Source: Cloeon dipterum
Taxonomy: Eukaryota; Arthropoda; Insecta; Ephemeroptera; Baetidae
Assembly (NCBI RefSeq): GCF_949628265.1
Contig: NC_088786.1
Location: 17,546,001 to 17,610,000 of the forward strand
Length of the DNA: 64,000 nucleotides
Direction: 5' to 3'
Positions within the stretch are counted from its first letter, which is position 1. Every line of letters starts with the position of its first letter. The notes under the pieces were generated by a model. The model was not told the DNA's origin, ran no database searches, and saw only the letters and a list, made by a program, of their open reading frames with translations. Positions 1 through 9,640 of this stretch are shown here, piece after piece. Both the position numbers and the translations under genes were made by a program.

Positions 1-1341
1 ACAAAACGCGAGGAAAACAAGGGCGGACATAACGACCGCCCGCATGAACTGGATTAGAAATATTTTTAATCTGATTTTATAAGCCTTTTGTTGCAACAAT
101 CACGTTGCTTCAAGAAACATAGTCAGTGCGTTTTGTTTAACGACAAAACACACTGGCTATAGAAAAACAGGGATCAAAACCACAAAATGTGGTTTTGCAG
201 CGTTTTTATCGTGCAAAGCGTCATAGCAAGTTATTTCCGTTTGATTTGATCTTCTAACACTTAAGATTTATTGGTTTAATAAAATTCAAGAAAAATAAAT
301 AAAGCTGAAACCAAAATGTTATTCTTTCTCTTTAAAATTTCAACACATTTTACAATGCCGTGACTGTGCTTGTTGATAGTAGAAGAGACGAAAGTTATGA
401 TAGTAATATACCGAGAAGGCCAACAAAAACTCTCAATTTTTATCAGAGTTGGCGTCCCCCGCGTGAAACACTTTTTAGTTTTATAGGGCGGAAGTGGCAG
501 AATGCTTTTTCAAAACTCACTTAAAATGGTCAGCAAAAATTTCCGAAGTGTACCCGCGCTGTTTGCGGAGTTGGCAGATTTGCCTGGAATTTTGGGGCCA
601 AGTATCCCCATGTCTTGAGGCTCTAAAATATGATCCATAGTAAATTCCAACCCCCTCATCCCCTCGGGTCTGCGGGGTGGTTTTTAAAAATGTCGTGTTT
701 TTTCGACAGAGCGAGTAACCTAGCTCCAGGAATACACACTCCTACCGAAAACTGTTACACTCGTATTAACCGAGTACTTTCGATTACATATATAGAGTTC
801 ATCCCAGATGTCACAGATCAAAGCCACTTTCAATGAGCCCGAGACAATCAAATTTTAATTTGGAAATAAATGTATCTAGAACACTGATTTTTTGCCTCAA
901 AATACAGCCCAGCTAAGTAGCCAAAACATATCAAACAAAAACAGTGGTGTTTGGCTAAGAGTTTTTTTTTAAATAAATTATTTAATATTTAAAAACGTGG
1001 ATTTTTGCCACAATTAAAAATTTCAAATCTTTCAAAATACTTATTTTTGCTTGGTTTTGGACTATTACCTCACGAAAACACACGAACACAATTGACCAGT
1101 TGAACACCTTATAAATTAGATGTTTATTCACCTTGTCTCGCAAAGGATGGATTTTTTGTTAAACTCAATCGAAATTAATATCTGTTTTTAAGTTGCCTCT
1201 AAACATTTGCATTTCGTAATTTTCACTGACCAAATAAATTATAAGCAATTAATCGATTATTAATAATATTCTTCCAAGTTTTTGCTAGCGTTTTATTAGC
1301 AAAGGTGCCTCGCGCGTTTTACGACACAAAAAGTGAAATAT

Positions 1342-3153
1342 TTAGTGCGGATCGCAGACGTGCGTCACTCCACACAGAATTTTGCCGTTGCGTCGCGCGC
1401 AGTTTTTGCTCAGAACAGTTTTCTCGTTCGCGGGGCAACTTGTTGGGTCCCCAGGGGGCGTGGCGTCGGGCCAGGGCTGGAAGAGAGTCTCGTCGTTGAT
1501 CTCAAGGGCGTACATGCCGCCGCTCGAGAGGTCCATCATGCCAGTGAAGAAAAAAGTGTTGTTCCCTTCAGAGCGTCCTAAGTGATTTATTATTTTTCAT
1601 TATTTCTCATTTCCAAATTAATTCTAAATTCGGTTTTAGAGCTGTGACATTTTTTTTCATATTCAAGTGTTGTTTTAAATTTTCTAAATTGGATTTTTAT
1701 CTTCTGATGTTTCCTTATTCAACTAAAAAATCAAATTGCTTATAATAATTTAGGAAATCAACACACAATACATGCCATTCTTATCAAAAATAAAATTTAA
1801 CTTTATAGAAATTGATAATAAATAATTATCAGACGAAATATCATGGTTTGGAGGACTTTACTGGCTTGAGGTAAAGCAAACTCAACGAAACTCTCACAAT
1901 AAATTAATTTATTTCTGGTAAATGGATTCAAAAATATTTTCGACAAAATTTTAATTTTACAGATTTTACGGGAAAATTTTGTAAAGCTTTGCGACCTCGG
2001 TCTATCAATTTAAAAATGGGATAATTATGTGCTTTGGATTCCTCTCGCCGAACCCGATCGAACAACGTTGTCAAAAATTGTTACGTAAAATATGTAAAAG
2101 TGAATATTTTTTTTCGACAATTTTTTATTCGACTTGATTAACTGAGTGATTGCTATTGTGAATATTGTTTAAATTACTTTACCTCAAGTCAGGTTGTTAT
2201 ATATTACCATAAGTGAAATTCAAAATTAATTTTTAATAAAATTGCCACCTACCAAACATAGCCTTCTCCGTTTCTCGCATGTTTTTGTGTTTCGATTCGT
2301 CGTGTTCACTCTCCGACTGGTTTAGAACCTTGCAAATGTGTGCAGCCGGAAACCAGTTCAGCTGAACCGAGTACTGCACGGTGGAATACGTTTCTTTTTA
2401 AATATCACAGGGCAGCATACATATTGACTTTTTACTTTAGCGTGCCGCAAGAAGTAGAATATCGTGTCGCCAAAGCGGTCAATAGAAATTCCGAGCTCTG
2501 TGCGCGATCATTCTGATTAACATTTGAAAGCACGATTTGTTCTTATCTTAAACACTACCCTCAGCGCACCGCCCGCTGCTTTCCTGAAATAAACGTAAAT
2601 TATATTATAGACGGAATAAAGTCGTGGTTCGATCAATAGAGTGCCTTGTGCTCGTGGTCCTCGTGGCTGTTTTCAGACGAGAATCCAAATCCCATAGTCT
2701 GTTCTTCCTCTTTCAGTCGTTCCGCGTTGATTCCCGACCTCTCAAACTGATCCGGACTTAAAATTTCAATAGATAAAAAATAGCTACTTTCATGGCTTCC
2801 AGATGGCCTATTGTTTCTTGAACTTTCCTGTTAAAACTTTTTATTTTTTAAAATACATATTTATTACAGAAATATCAAGCATAGTGTTCGTCACCAACAC
2901 CCTAGTTTTTAGCTATTGCAATTAAAAAAATTGCCAAGGGAAGATAAGATATGAAAAGGAAAAAGAACAGTGACCTGGCGTTTTCCATACACGTGGACGG
3001 GTAGCCAAGGCTGGTCTGAATTTCGAAATTATTATTTCTTAGGTTTTCAGTTGATGGAATATAAAGTACCTTCAATGTGTAAATAATCATGATTGTATAA
3101 GGCGATGAGAGCGAACACAATTTTATGAAATGGATCAAAGGCGGCACTTTCAT
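1342..3153 (-). CDS. Secreted C-type-lectin-like protein (multi-exon; 5' half tentative)
   Basis: Exons read on the minus strand: 3070-3153, 2975-3015, about 2645-2756, 2559-2583, 2436-2497, 2253-2373 and 1342-1577 (stop TAA at 1342-1344). The last four join in phase through GT-AG introns of 61, 62 and 675 bp and give a C-type-lectin fold: FGDTIFYFLRHAK, then YSVQLNWFPAAHICK (the classic NWFEAA..C segment), then FFFTGMMD and QPWPDATPPG, ending SKNCARRNGKILCGV. The calcium/sugar motifs QPD and EPN are absent, so canonical mannose or galactose binding is doubtful. On the minus strand an AATAAA (1292-1297) lies about 45 bp past the stop. The first three exons are weaker. The third reads SPDQFERSGINAERLK and continues in frame to TGA at 2633-2635, so it is either the end of another gene or is spliced through a GC donor after HEDHEHK at about 2645. 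Insect C-type lectins are typically secreted recognition proteins; this role is inferred. Confidence 0.68.
1865..2188. repeat. Short inverted pair inside the lectin intron (possible MITE)
   Basis: A perfect 12-bp inverted pair, CTTGAGGTAAAG at 1865-1876 and its complement at 2177-2188, encloses about 300 bp of AT-rich DNA within the 675-bp intron of the lectin-like gene. The size suits a small non-autonomous DNA transposon. I could not identify a clear target-site duplication and the stems do not extend, so this is a weak candidate. Confidence 0.25.
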
Positions 3154-4353
3154 TATCGACTGGCTGACATCACGAGTGGGAAATTTTTATTTGCACCACA
3201 GCGCTGTGCTGACCGGATATTAATGGGAAAAATGAAGCCACGCCGTTTCCTCAAATAGGGGGAACCTGGTCGTTTTATATGCTGTGTGTGGATCTTTTTT
3301 ATGATTCTTAGGGCTGCTGGGTTTAAAATGAGTAACTATTTCAGTTTGATTTTTGTTATGTAACAGTGCATTTTGTGCTGTAAAATTTGCATGAACTTTC
3401 TAATAAATGAATAACAATTTACAATGTGATTTTAAAAAGAGCTTAATTATTCACGACTCAAATGTTGGGACAAATCTAATGGCTTCATTAAGACATTATT
3501 TACTCTTTTCTAATTTTTCGAAGCAAACAAGGTCTGATTGAACGTAATTAAATCACAACATTTACTGGTTCTGATTTGCACTTCATTGTTTTACTTTCAA
3601 TTTAATAAATTTTGCCACAAATTCAAACGGTTGAATTGTAAAATGCCGATTTTGTTACATGATATTGTTTAGTAATTTGGTGGTATATTGTAAAAAAAAT
3701 TACATATAACCTTTTAAGAAATCGAAAGCAATTTTTTCAGACCTATTTTAATGTTTAAAAAAAAGTTATCAAAAAATAAAGTAAACATATTTATTCATTT
3801 TACTTAACGTGTCTGACTAATTCCCCCTCCCCCCTTTTAAATTATTTTTGAGCTTAAGTAGTGTTATAAAAAATAAAATGGAGATTTTGCTTAGAAATCT
3901 GGCAGATATATTTCAGTGGAGACGGGCAAAAATAGTCTTTTGTTTTCAAAAATTAATTGAATGGGATTAATTGAAAAGAAACAAATCCCTTTGAACACAC
4001 ATTTTGCTGATTTCTTTGATTTGGAATTAAATTTGGCAGATGAAATGAATAAACAAATTTTAAGTAAAATTTATCCGTAACGAAAAGCATTTAAAATAAT
4101 TATTTAGAATTTAGAAGGATATAATTTTTCTTACGTAGGAGGAAAGAACGACGACCAATTAAAGAAAGAGGTCGCTGTGTGCCACCAACATTAAAGGCAA
4201 TAAATTAGTTCGTGTCTCGTGATAAAAGTGACTTGCGTGGAATTCAGGCAAAATTAAAAGTATTTCTTGGGTACGCAGTATTTTTAACACGTCAGTGTTA
4301 AACTTACCTGGGTAGTAACTCTTTTTACTTAATACCGGATAGTGTATTTAAAA
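3154..4353. other. Intergenic AT-rich DNA with divergent promoters
   Basis: This gap lies between the 5' end of the minus-strand lectin-like gene and the plus-strand chitin-binding gene A, so it should carry both promoters. I see no convincing exon. The part next to gene A contains an arthropod-type initiator (TCAGT at 4292-4296); no strong TATA box was found. Confidence 0.4.
4292..4296 (+). promoter_or_regulatory. Possible initiator (TCAGT) of chitin-binding gene A
   Basis: The sequence acgtcagtgtta contains the arthropod initiator consensus TCAGT, 58 bp upstream of the proposed ATG. A TATTTC element about 30 bp further upstream could be a weak TATA-like site. The motif is short and placement is the only support. 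Confidence 0.3.
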
Positions 4354-5286
4354 ATGAGCTCGCAAAAATTGGGTTTGCTGATCGCAACCTCAGCAATAGT
4401 GGTATTTTCCATATTTTTTCCTATTTTGTTCTTATAAATATTTGAGAAAATTATTATTAATGACATTGCTTTTTAGCTCGTTGGTGTTGCATCACAAACT
4501 AGTACTTCAACGTCGTCCACGTCGACGTCGCCAACAACTTCGACATCGCCCACTACGTCGACATCACCAACAACGTCGACATCACCAACAACTTCGACGT
4601 CGCCCACAACGTCGACATCACCAACAACGTCGACATCACCAACAACTTCAACGTCACCAACAACTTCGACGTCGCCCACAACGTCGACATCGCCCACAAC
4701 GTCGACATCACCAACTACGTCGACATCGCCCACTACGTCGACATCACCAACAACTTCGACGTCGCCCACTACGTCGACGTCGTCTTCGACTTCAACCACA
4801 ACTCAACCCACAACGACTACTATTGTGCCGTCAACATGCTCGTCTGTTGATGCCAAAATTGCTGATCCGGTGACAACCAACTGCAAAACGTTCTTCATTT
4901 GCACCAACGTGAGCAATGTGCTGAAGTACGTAAAGTCGAACTGCTCTGATTTCATGCTCTTTGACTCGACTCGCCTTCGGTGTCTCAATCAAGTTTACGT
5001 CACTTGCACCGCTTCAACGACGACGTCCACGACATCATCGACCTCGACAACGTCCACAACCACGACATCCTCAACGACGACAACTCCAACGACCACAACA
5101 CCGATCCCTTCATGCACAGTTGAGGGTGCGAAAATTCTGAACCAGGCGGTGGCAAACTGCGCCTCTTTCTACGTCTGTACTTTGGTTAATGGAGTCCTGA
5201 CTAATGTCATTTCTTCCTGCCCAGTCAACATGGCGTTCAGCGTTAAATATGGGAGATGCCTTAACGTTGCTTACGTAACCTGTTAG
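4354..5286 (+). CDS. Peritrophin/mucin-like secreted chitin-binding protein A
   Basis: Two exons, 4354-4401 and 4477-5286, joined by a 75-bp GT-AG intron in phase 0, give 285 residues. Exon 1 plus the start of exon 2 form a signal peptide (MSSQKLGLLIATSAIV then LVGVAS). Residues about 22-130 are a Thr/Ser/Pro mucin region built from a TTSTSP repeat, expected to be O-glycosylated. Two CBM14 (chitin-binding type 2, peritrophin-A) domains follow at residues 137-193 and 229-285, separated by a Thr-rich linker. Both have cysteine spacing C-x14-C-x5-C-x13-C-x12-C-x7-C, within the family pattern, and the same ending (LNxxYVTC), so one is a copy of the other. The protein ends on the last cysteine. 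An AATAAA lies at 5365-5370. It probably binds chitin fibrils in the peritrophic matrix or cuticle. Genes B and C lie downstream on the same strand. Confidence 0.88.
4527..4779 (+). repeat. 18-bp coding minisatellite (TTSTSP units)
   Basis: An 18-bp unit encoding Thr-Thr-Ser-Thr-Ser-Pro is repeated about 14 times inside the mucin region of gene A. Synonymous variation (ACG/ACT/ACA for Thr, TCG/TCA for Ser) shows that the units have diverged at silent sites while the protein repeat is kept. The open frames on the other strand and in other frames here are by-products of this repeat. Confidence 0.85.
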
Positions 5287-5364
5287 GAAGTCTTTGCAAT
5301 GTAATCTGCGTATGAATTAAATTGAGGGATTTAAATGAATTAAAATTTGCTTTATTGTACACAC

Positions 5365-5370
5365 AATAAA
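5365..5370 (+). terminator. Polyadenylation signal AATAAA of gene A
   Basis: A canonical AATAAA lies about 80 bp after the stop codon of chitin-binding gene A, at a normal distance for a short insect 3' UTR. Confidence 0.6.
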
Positions 5371-6405
5371 ACCATTTAAATAGGTTGGAGTCGATTTTAA
5401 ATTATTTTTTTTCGTAGCGTAAAATTCCTTAAATAACACAGGAAAATTTTCCCCTTCCGTCAAAAATTGATAAGGTGCTTCTCAACTTTCTTGAAGCATA
5501 ATATGTGTGTGCCTTCCCTTCCCGTTGACGCACATGTTTTGATAAATAATAATAAGCTATTAAAAAATTCTAGCACTGCCCTGACCTCGTAGATATTACC
5601 AAGAAAATAACACTTATAGACAGATACTTATTGGAAATTGATTATTCATTCATATCTATATACTTGCTTTTGGATTACGCTAATTTGAAAAAATATGATT
5701 ATGGTACCGAAAAGATTATTGCAGCTACATTAGATGTCACACAAAATATTTTATGTGAAAAAATTTCGGTCATGCAGCTATGAAATCTTGAAACTATTTA
5801 TCGGATAAAGCAAAATCTTCAGCACTTATTTCGAGGGATTCGTGGAGTACGTAGAATGCCGACAGTAAAACATAAGGAGAAGATGCGATTTAAATTAGTT
5901 TCCGGGGCTATCAGCACGATTGTATGGTGCCAACACAGATATACAATTTTAAAAGGTAAAGATGGAAGTAAAAAATTAATATAGACCGCAGTGCACTCCA
6001 ATTGATTCTGTGATTGTTCTGCTTGCGCAACTTCTCGTCCTGACCTTACAAGCCATTTTTACAATTTTTAAATCTTTTTCATTCTTAATCGGTCAAGGCA
6101 AATTTCCATAACCACCCGCGCGAACGGGTAAATTGGAGTAAAAAAATAAAGAATTAGTTTATGGTGTATAATATGTTAATTAAAATAGAATTTCTTTTTA
6201 TAAACTATAAGCACGTAATAACTGAGGAAATATTGCATGCGATGTTTCAAGTTTGCCCCTTCCTGAGCTGTAAAAAGTTGGTGCCTTGTCGTTTTCAGGT
6301 AATTTATTTTACACTCCCACCATAATTTTCCCTTCTATTCTCTATTCTCTGCCAATTCACCCGAATGTGACTGCCTTTGTCACAACTCGAAAACTGAACG
6401 CCGAA
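5371..6405. other. Intergenic DNA between chitin-binding genes A and B
   Basis: AT-rich with no convincing exon. A TATAAA at 6199-6204 could serve gene B, but it lies about 200 bp before the proposed start codon, so the 5' UTR would be long and would contain upstream ATGs. Confidence 0.35.
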
Positions 6406-8377
6406 ATGCTTGAAACTAAGAAACCTTTGCTGGTGTTATGCATCAAAATTGCCGTGATCGTAAGTAGCATTCTTTTAATTTTAGAAAGTTCATGAAAATT
6501 TCTTTAAAATAAAGCACACCAGCTGGCATTTTGATTTTTCTGTGCGTAAATTAAATCTCTCTTTCGCTATTTTCGGTAGGTTCAATGCTTGGTATTTGCC
6601 ATGGGGAATTTGGAGATGGAATACATTGACATCTACGACATCAAAAGGTATTCTGTCACACACCAAAATATAAAATATTCTATCGAATTGATAGAGGGCA
6701 ATAACTGAATATTAATATGACTGTCGGAAACAATATGCAGTGGGTCTTGACAATTTGTTTTACTATGTGCAATAATCAAAAGAGGACTATGCCTGAATTT
6801 GAAATTTTTCTCCAAATTTTTAGCTTTTATTGAGCATATTTTCTTGTCAGATTTTGATTTCTCTCGTCAAGATCTACCACTTTTTGGGGAAACTCTTTAT
6901 TGTGAAATAAAAATTAGATTTCAAGTATTGAGACAGAGTCCTCAACATTTGAAAAGCATGCTATCTTTCCAGTGGAACTACTTTAAATAATTTTTATAAT
7001 CCGCATATAGGGATTACTTTTGGCGGCAACAAGATTTTTCTGGAATTTTGCAGCATATATCCTCTTTTTTGTGGCGCGTACTAATTTGTTCCCGTTCCAG
7101 CTATCAATGCCCTGATGGAGGCCTTCAGCTCCACCCGAAAAATTGCCACGCAGTGATTCTTTGCGTTGAATCATTAGAAACGGCAGAATTTGTGCCCACT
7201 GCTGCTGTTCAGTGCCCACGAGGCTATTCCATTGACAAATCGACATTGCTATGCGAGCCTGAGGCCGATATTGTGAGATTTTGAACCGTATTTTTTCTAA
7301 TCTAAAGAATAATCTTGCGTATAAAGACTCCAATGTGTGAAACTGCTAGAGGTAACTCGTCGGTGACCTCTCTAGAGTTGCAAATAGAAGATGAAGGCGT
7401 TATCATGCCACGCTTTGATACTTGTGTAGCTCGTGGCGCCGTCTGCATCGACTGCTATCGCATTGCTTATTGTTTTTGGCAGGGATTGCAACCAACATTG
7501 ATTAAATTTTGCAAGAACTTATATGGTAACAAACAGATTCCTTATAAAATGAGAAAACCTCTAAAATTTCATCTTTTATCGGTCAAATTAGCAAACAAAC
7601 CAGCGTGTAACAAGGCCTCAGACGCAGCACTTACAGGAAGTTGTGGAGCGACGTTCACTCAGGCTAACTGTCCAACAACGACATCGTCGACATCAACTTC
7701 TACAAGTACTTCAACATCAAGTTCTACAAGTACTTCGACTTCCACTTCGACGTCAAGTTCTACAAGTACTTCCACTTCCACTTCTACATCAAGCTCTACT
7801 AGTACTTCGACTTCCACTTCGACGTCAAGTTCAACAAGTACTTCAACGTCTACTTCCACGTCAAGCTCAACAAGTACTTCAACGTCTACTTCCACGTCAA
7901 GCTCAACAAGTACTTCAACGTCTACTTCCACGTCAAGCTCAACAAGTACTTCAACGTCTACTTCAACGTCAAGCTCAACAAGTACTTCAACGTCTACTTC
8001 AACGTCCAGCTCCACCAGTACTTCAACGTCTACTTCTACATCAAGCTCTACTAGTACTTCAACCTCCACTTCAACGTCAAGCTCGACAAGTACTTCAACT
8101 TCCACGACGACTTCGCCACACCCGTGTCCAAGACGTGGCGCGGTTTGCACTGGTTGCGGCACCATTGCTCACTGTTTTTGGCCCTACACTCAACCTCAGA
8201 TGCACAGAAATTGCTCCTCCTTTTACCGTAAGCCTAGAAATCTCTGTTGGTTCGGAGTTAAGTCCTTAATCTGATTTAATTACAGCTGGCCGGCCCTACT
8301 GTTCCGTCGAGTCGACAAACACCGAGCACATCGCTTTTTGTTCTGCTGATATAACTAAAGCGCCGAGGTGTAATTGA
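6406..8377 (+). CDS. Mucin-like chitin-binding protein B with two 8-Cys modules
   Basis: Six exons: 6406-6459, 6580-6647, 7101-7272, 7327-7525, 7592-8227 and 8286-8377, total 1221 nt, 406 residues. All introns are GT-AG and all phases agree (0, 2, 0, 1, 1). The N-terminus (MLETKKPLLVLCIKIAVI then VQCLVFAMG) is a signal peptide. Residues 44-102 are a CBM14 chitin-binding domain (CPDGGLQLHPKNC...). Residues 131-191 are an 8-cysteine module, C-x6-C-x2-C-x5-C-x12-C-x9-C-x11-C-x8-C, with motif RGAVCIDC. Residues 192-342 are a Ser/Thr mucin of 12-residue units. Residues 343-405 are a second 8-cysteine module (RGAVCTGC), also split by a phase-1 intron after its fifth cysteine. The protein ends CN. 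AATAAA is at 8451-8456. It is probably a secreted peritrophic or cuticular mucin. The start was chosen for the signal peptide and the consensus donor GTAAGT after exon 1. Confidence 0.8.
6801..6985 (+). repeat. Interspersed repeat family A, copy 1
   Basis: This 180-bp stretch lies in the second intron of gene B (6648-7100). It matches 20159-20345 at moderate identity, sharing blocks such as ctctcgtcaagatct, ccactttttggggaaactctt, gtgaaataaaa and catttgaaaagca. The other copy has about 16 extra bases after the shared caagatct block. The family is not recognised. Confidence 0.7.
7690..8110 (+). repeat. 36-bp coding minisatellite (12-residue Ser/Thr units)
   Basis: A 36-bp unit encoding SSSTSTSTSTST is tandemly repeated about ten times in exon 5 of gene B. 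Several central units are identical or nearly so at the DNA level, which suggests recent unequal crossing-over or slippage. Copy number is probably variable between individuals. The sequence context is a dense O-glycosylation region. Confidence 0.85.
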
Positions 8378-8450
8378 GCGCAGTTTCCAAAATTACACCT
8401 GAGAAGAAAAATTTTCTTGCATATTTGCTTTCTTTGATCCTAAATAAGTA

Positions 8451-8456
8451 AATAAA
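8451..8456 (+). terminator. Polyadenylation signal AATAAA of gene B
   Basis: A canonical AATAAA lies 74 bp after the TGA of gene B, supporting 8286-8377 as its terminal exon. Confidence 0.5.
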
Positions 8457-9049
8457 TAATACCGAAAAAGACGTTCAAAATTTATATAACTTTTGATAAC
8501 TTAAATAAATTAATAATTTGACAGCGAGAGAAATCGAACATGTTTCAGTCATGAAAATTAGACGGCTCCTGCTACCAGACTGCTGTTGTTTTTCATATTT
8601 GCTTTAGAGTTAATATAGTCTTGAAAATTCCATAATTTTGGGGGCTATTCTATTTCAGAAAGCATGATTATGAAGATCAAATGAATTAAATTTAAACATT
8701 TCATGCGAATCCCACTCAAATAGCAGGAAACAAATTTTTAAGTAGGAGACTAAATTTCTTCGAGTTGAATCGTTCTGTCGATCGCTACATTAAAATTAAT
8801 CATTGTTTCCGTGCTTCCAAATCATTTGTGATGGCTCTGGTTGTCGTAGTGACCGCGCTTTCCAAACACAACGCGCATGATCGGCCTGCTGGTTTGTGCT
8901 TGAGGTGCAATAAAAAGCAACTGGATTCCTTCGTCACAAGCACACCATTGAAATTCTGCCTGCGACTCGATGAACCAACGTTAAGAACGAGAGAGACTCT
9001 CGCGACCTGATAAGATTAGCCGAAGAGGAGGAATAAATCAAACGAGACG

Positions 9050-9166
9050 ATGCATAGCGATCCCGATTTATTGGCCGCGATAAGCCACCAATATGGTAAA
9101 TTCGAAGCTGCAATTATGCAAAACGATCTATCTGGGTTACCGAAAAAATACGAAAATTGTATTCAG
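9050..9166 (+). CDS. Possible first coding exon of an unrecognised gene
   Basis: An ATG-initiated frame encodes 39 residues (MHSDPDLLAAISHQYGKFEA... ending KKYENCIQ) and stops at a good donor, CAG|GTTAGA, in phase 0. The amino-acid composition looks like a normal globular protein, unlike the noncoding frames around it. I could not find the next exon and do not recognise the sequence, so this is only a candidate partial gene. Confidence 0.28.
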
Positions 9167-9339
9167 GTTAGAAAACACGCATCCAGCGCAGAGGGTATGC
9201 AACGCCTTCCAACACACGCGTCCAGCGAGTTGCATACCATGCGCCACACACTTTCCCCTTGAATGAATAATAATGTAAAAATTTTAAGACACTACAAACT
9301 GCCATATCATATCCTGAAATATGGTCGAATTTCAATAAA

Positions 9340-9640
9340 CTGAACATTATATTTTAATCTGCTCCGCAAGACGAATCGAATGATGTGCGATTTTAATAGT
9401 TTCGCAAAAGTTCGCGATTTTTCCATAATTTTCCGCCAAAAACATGTTCTGAGAAGATCACACGCAAAATTGTAACGGCTTTTCAAGTAGAGATTCAATT
9501 TTTCTAGGATAGTTTTCATAAAATTATGCTTTTTTGTGGGTTGCATAATATATATATACCTTGTTGGAAAATACTTGTCAATTTTAATAACGGCTTTCCC
9601 GAGAATTTAGGGAGAGGAAATTTTCCATAACTTTAAAACT
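9340..9640. repeat. Interspersed repeat family B, copy 1
   Basis: This stretch resembles 26130-26400 in several blocks in the same order: acgaatcgaatgatgtgcga against acgaatcaaatgatttgcaa, and aacggctttcccgagaatttagggagaggaaa against gcggctattccgggaactttaggtagaggga. Open frames on the minus strand in both copies are likewise similar, which reflects the shared DNA and not a proven gene. Confidence 0.45.

Noticed and set aside
4442..4873. Arg/Gln-rich and Asp/Val-rich open frames overlapping the mucin of gene A on both strands
   Set aside because: They are frame and strand by-products of the 18-bp coding repeat; the Thr/Ser/Pro frame continues into CBM14 domains and is the real one.
7690..8110. 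Regular repeats that could suggest a CRISPR array
   Set aside because: Units are directly adjacent with no unique spacers and are in a coding frame of a eukaryotic mucin.
7643..8269. Long frames in other phases over the gene B minisatellite
   Set aside because: By-products of the 36-bp repeat; only the Ser/Thr frame joins the cysteine modules on both sides.
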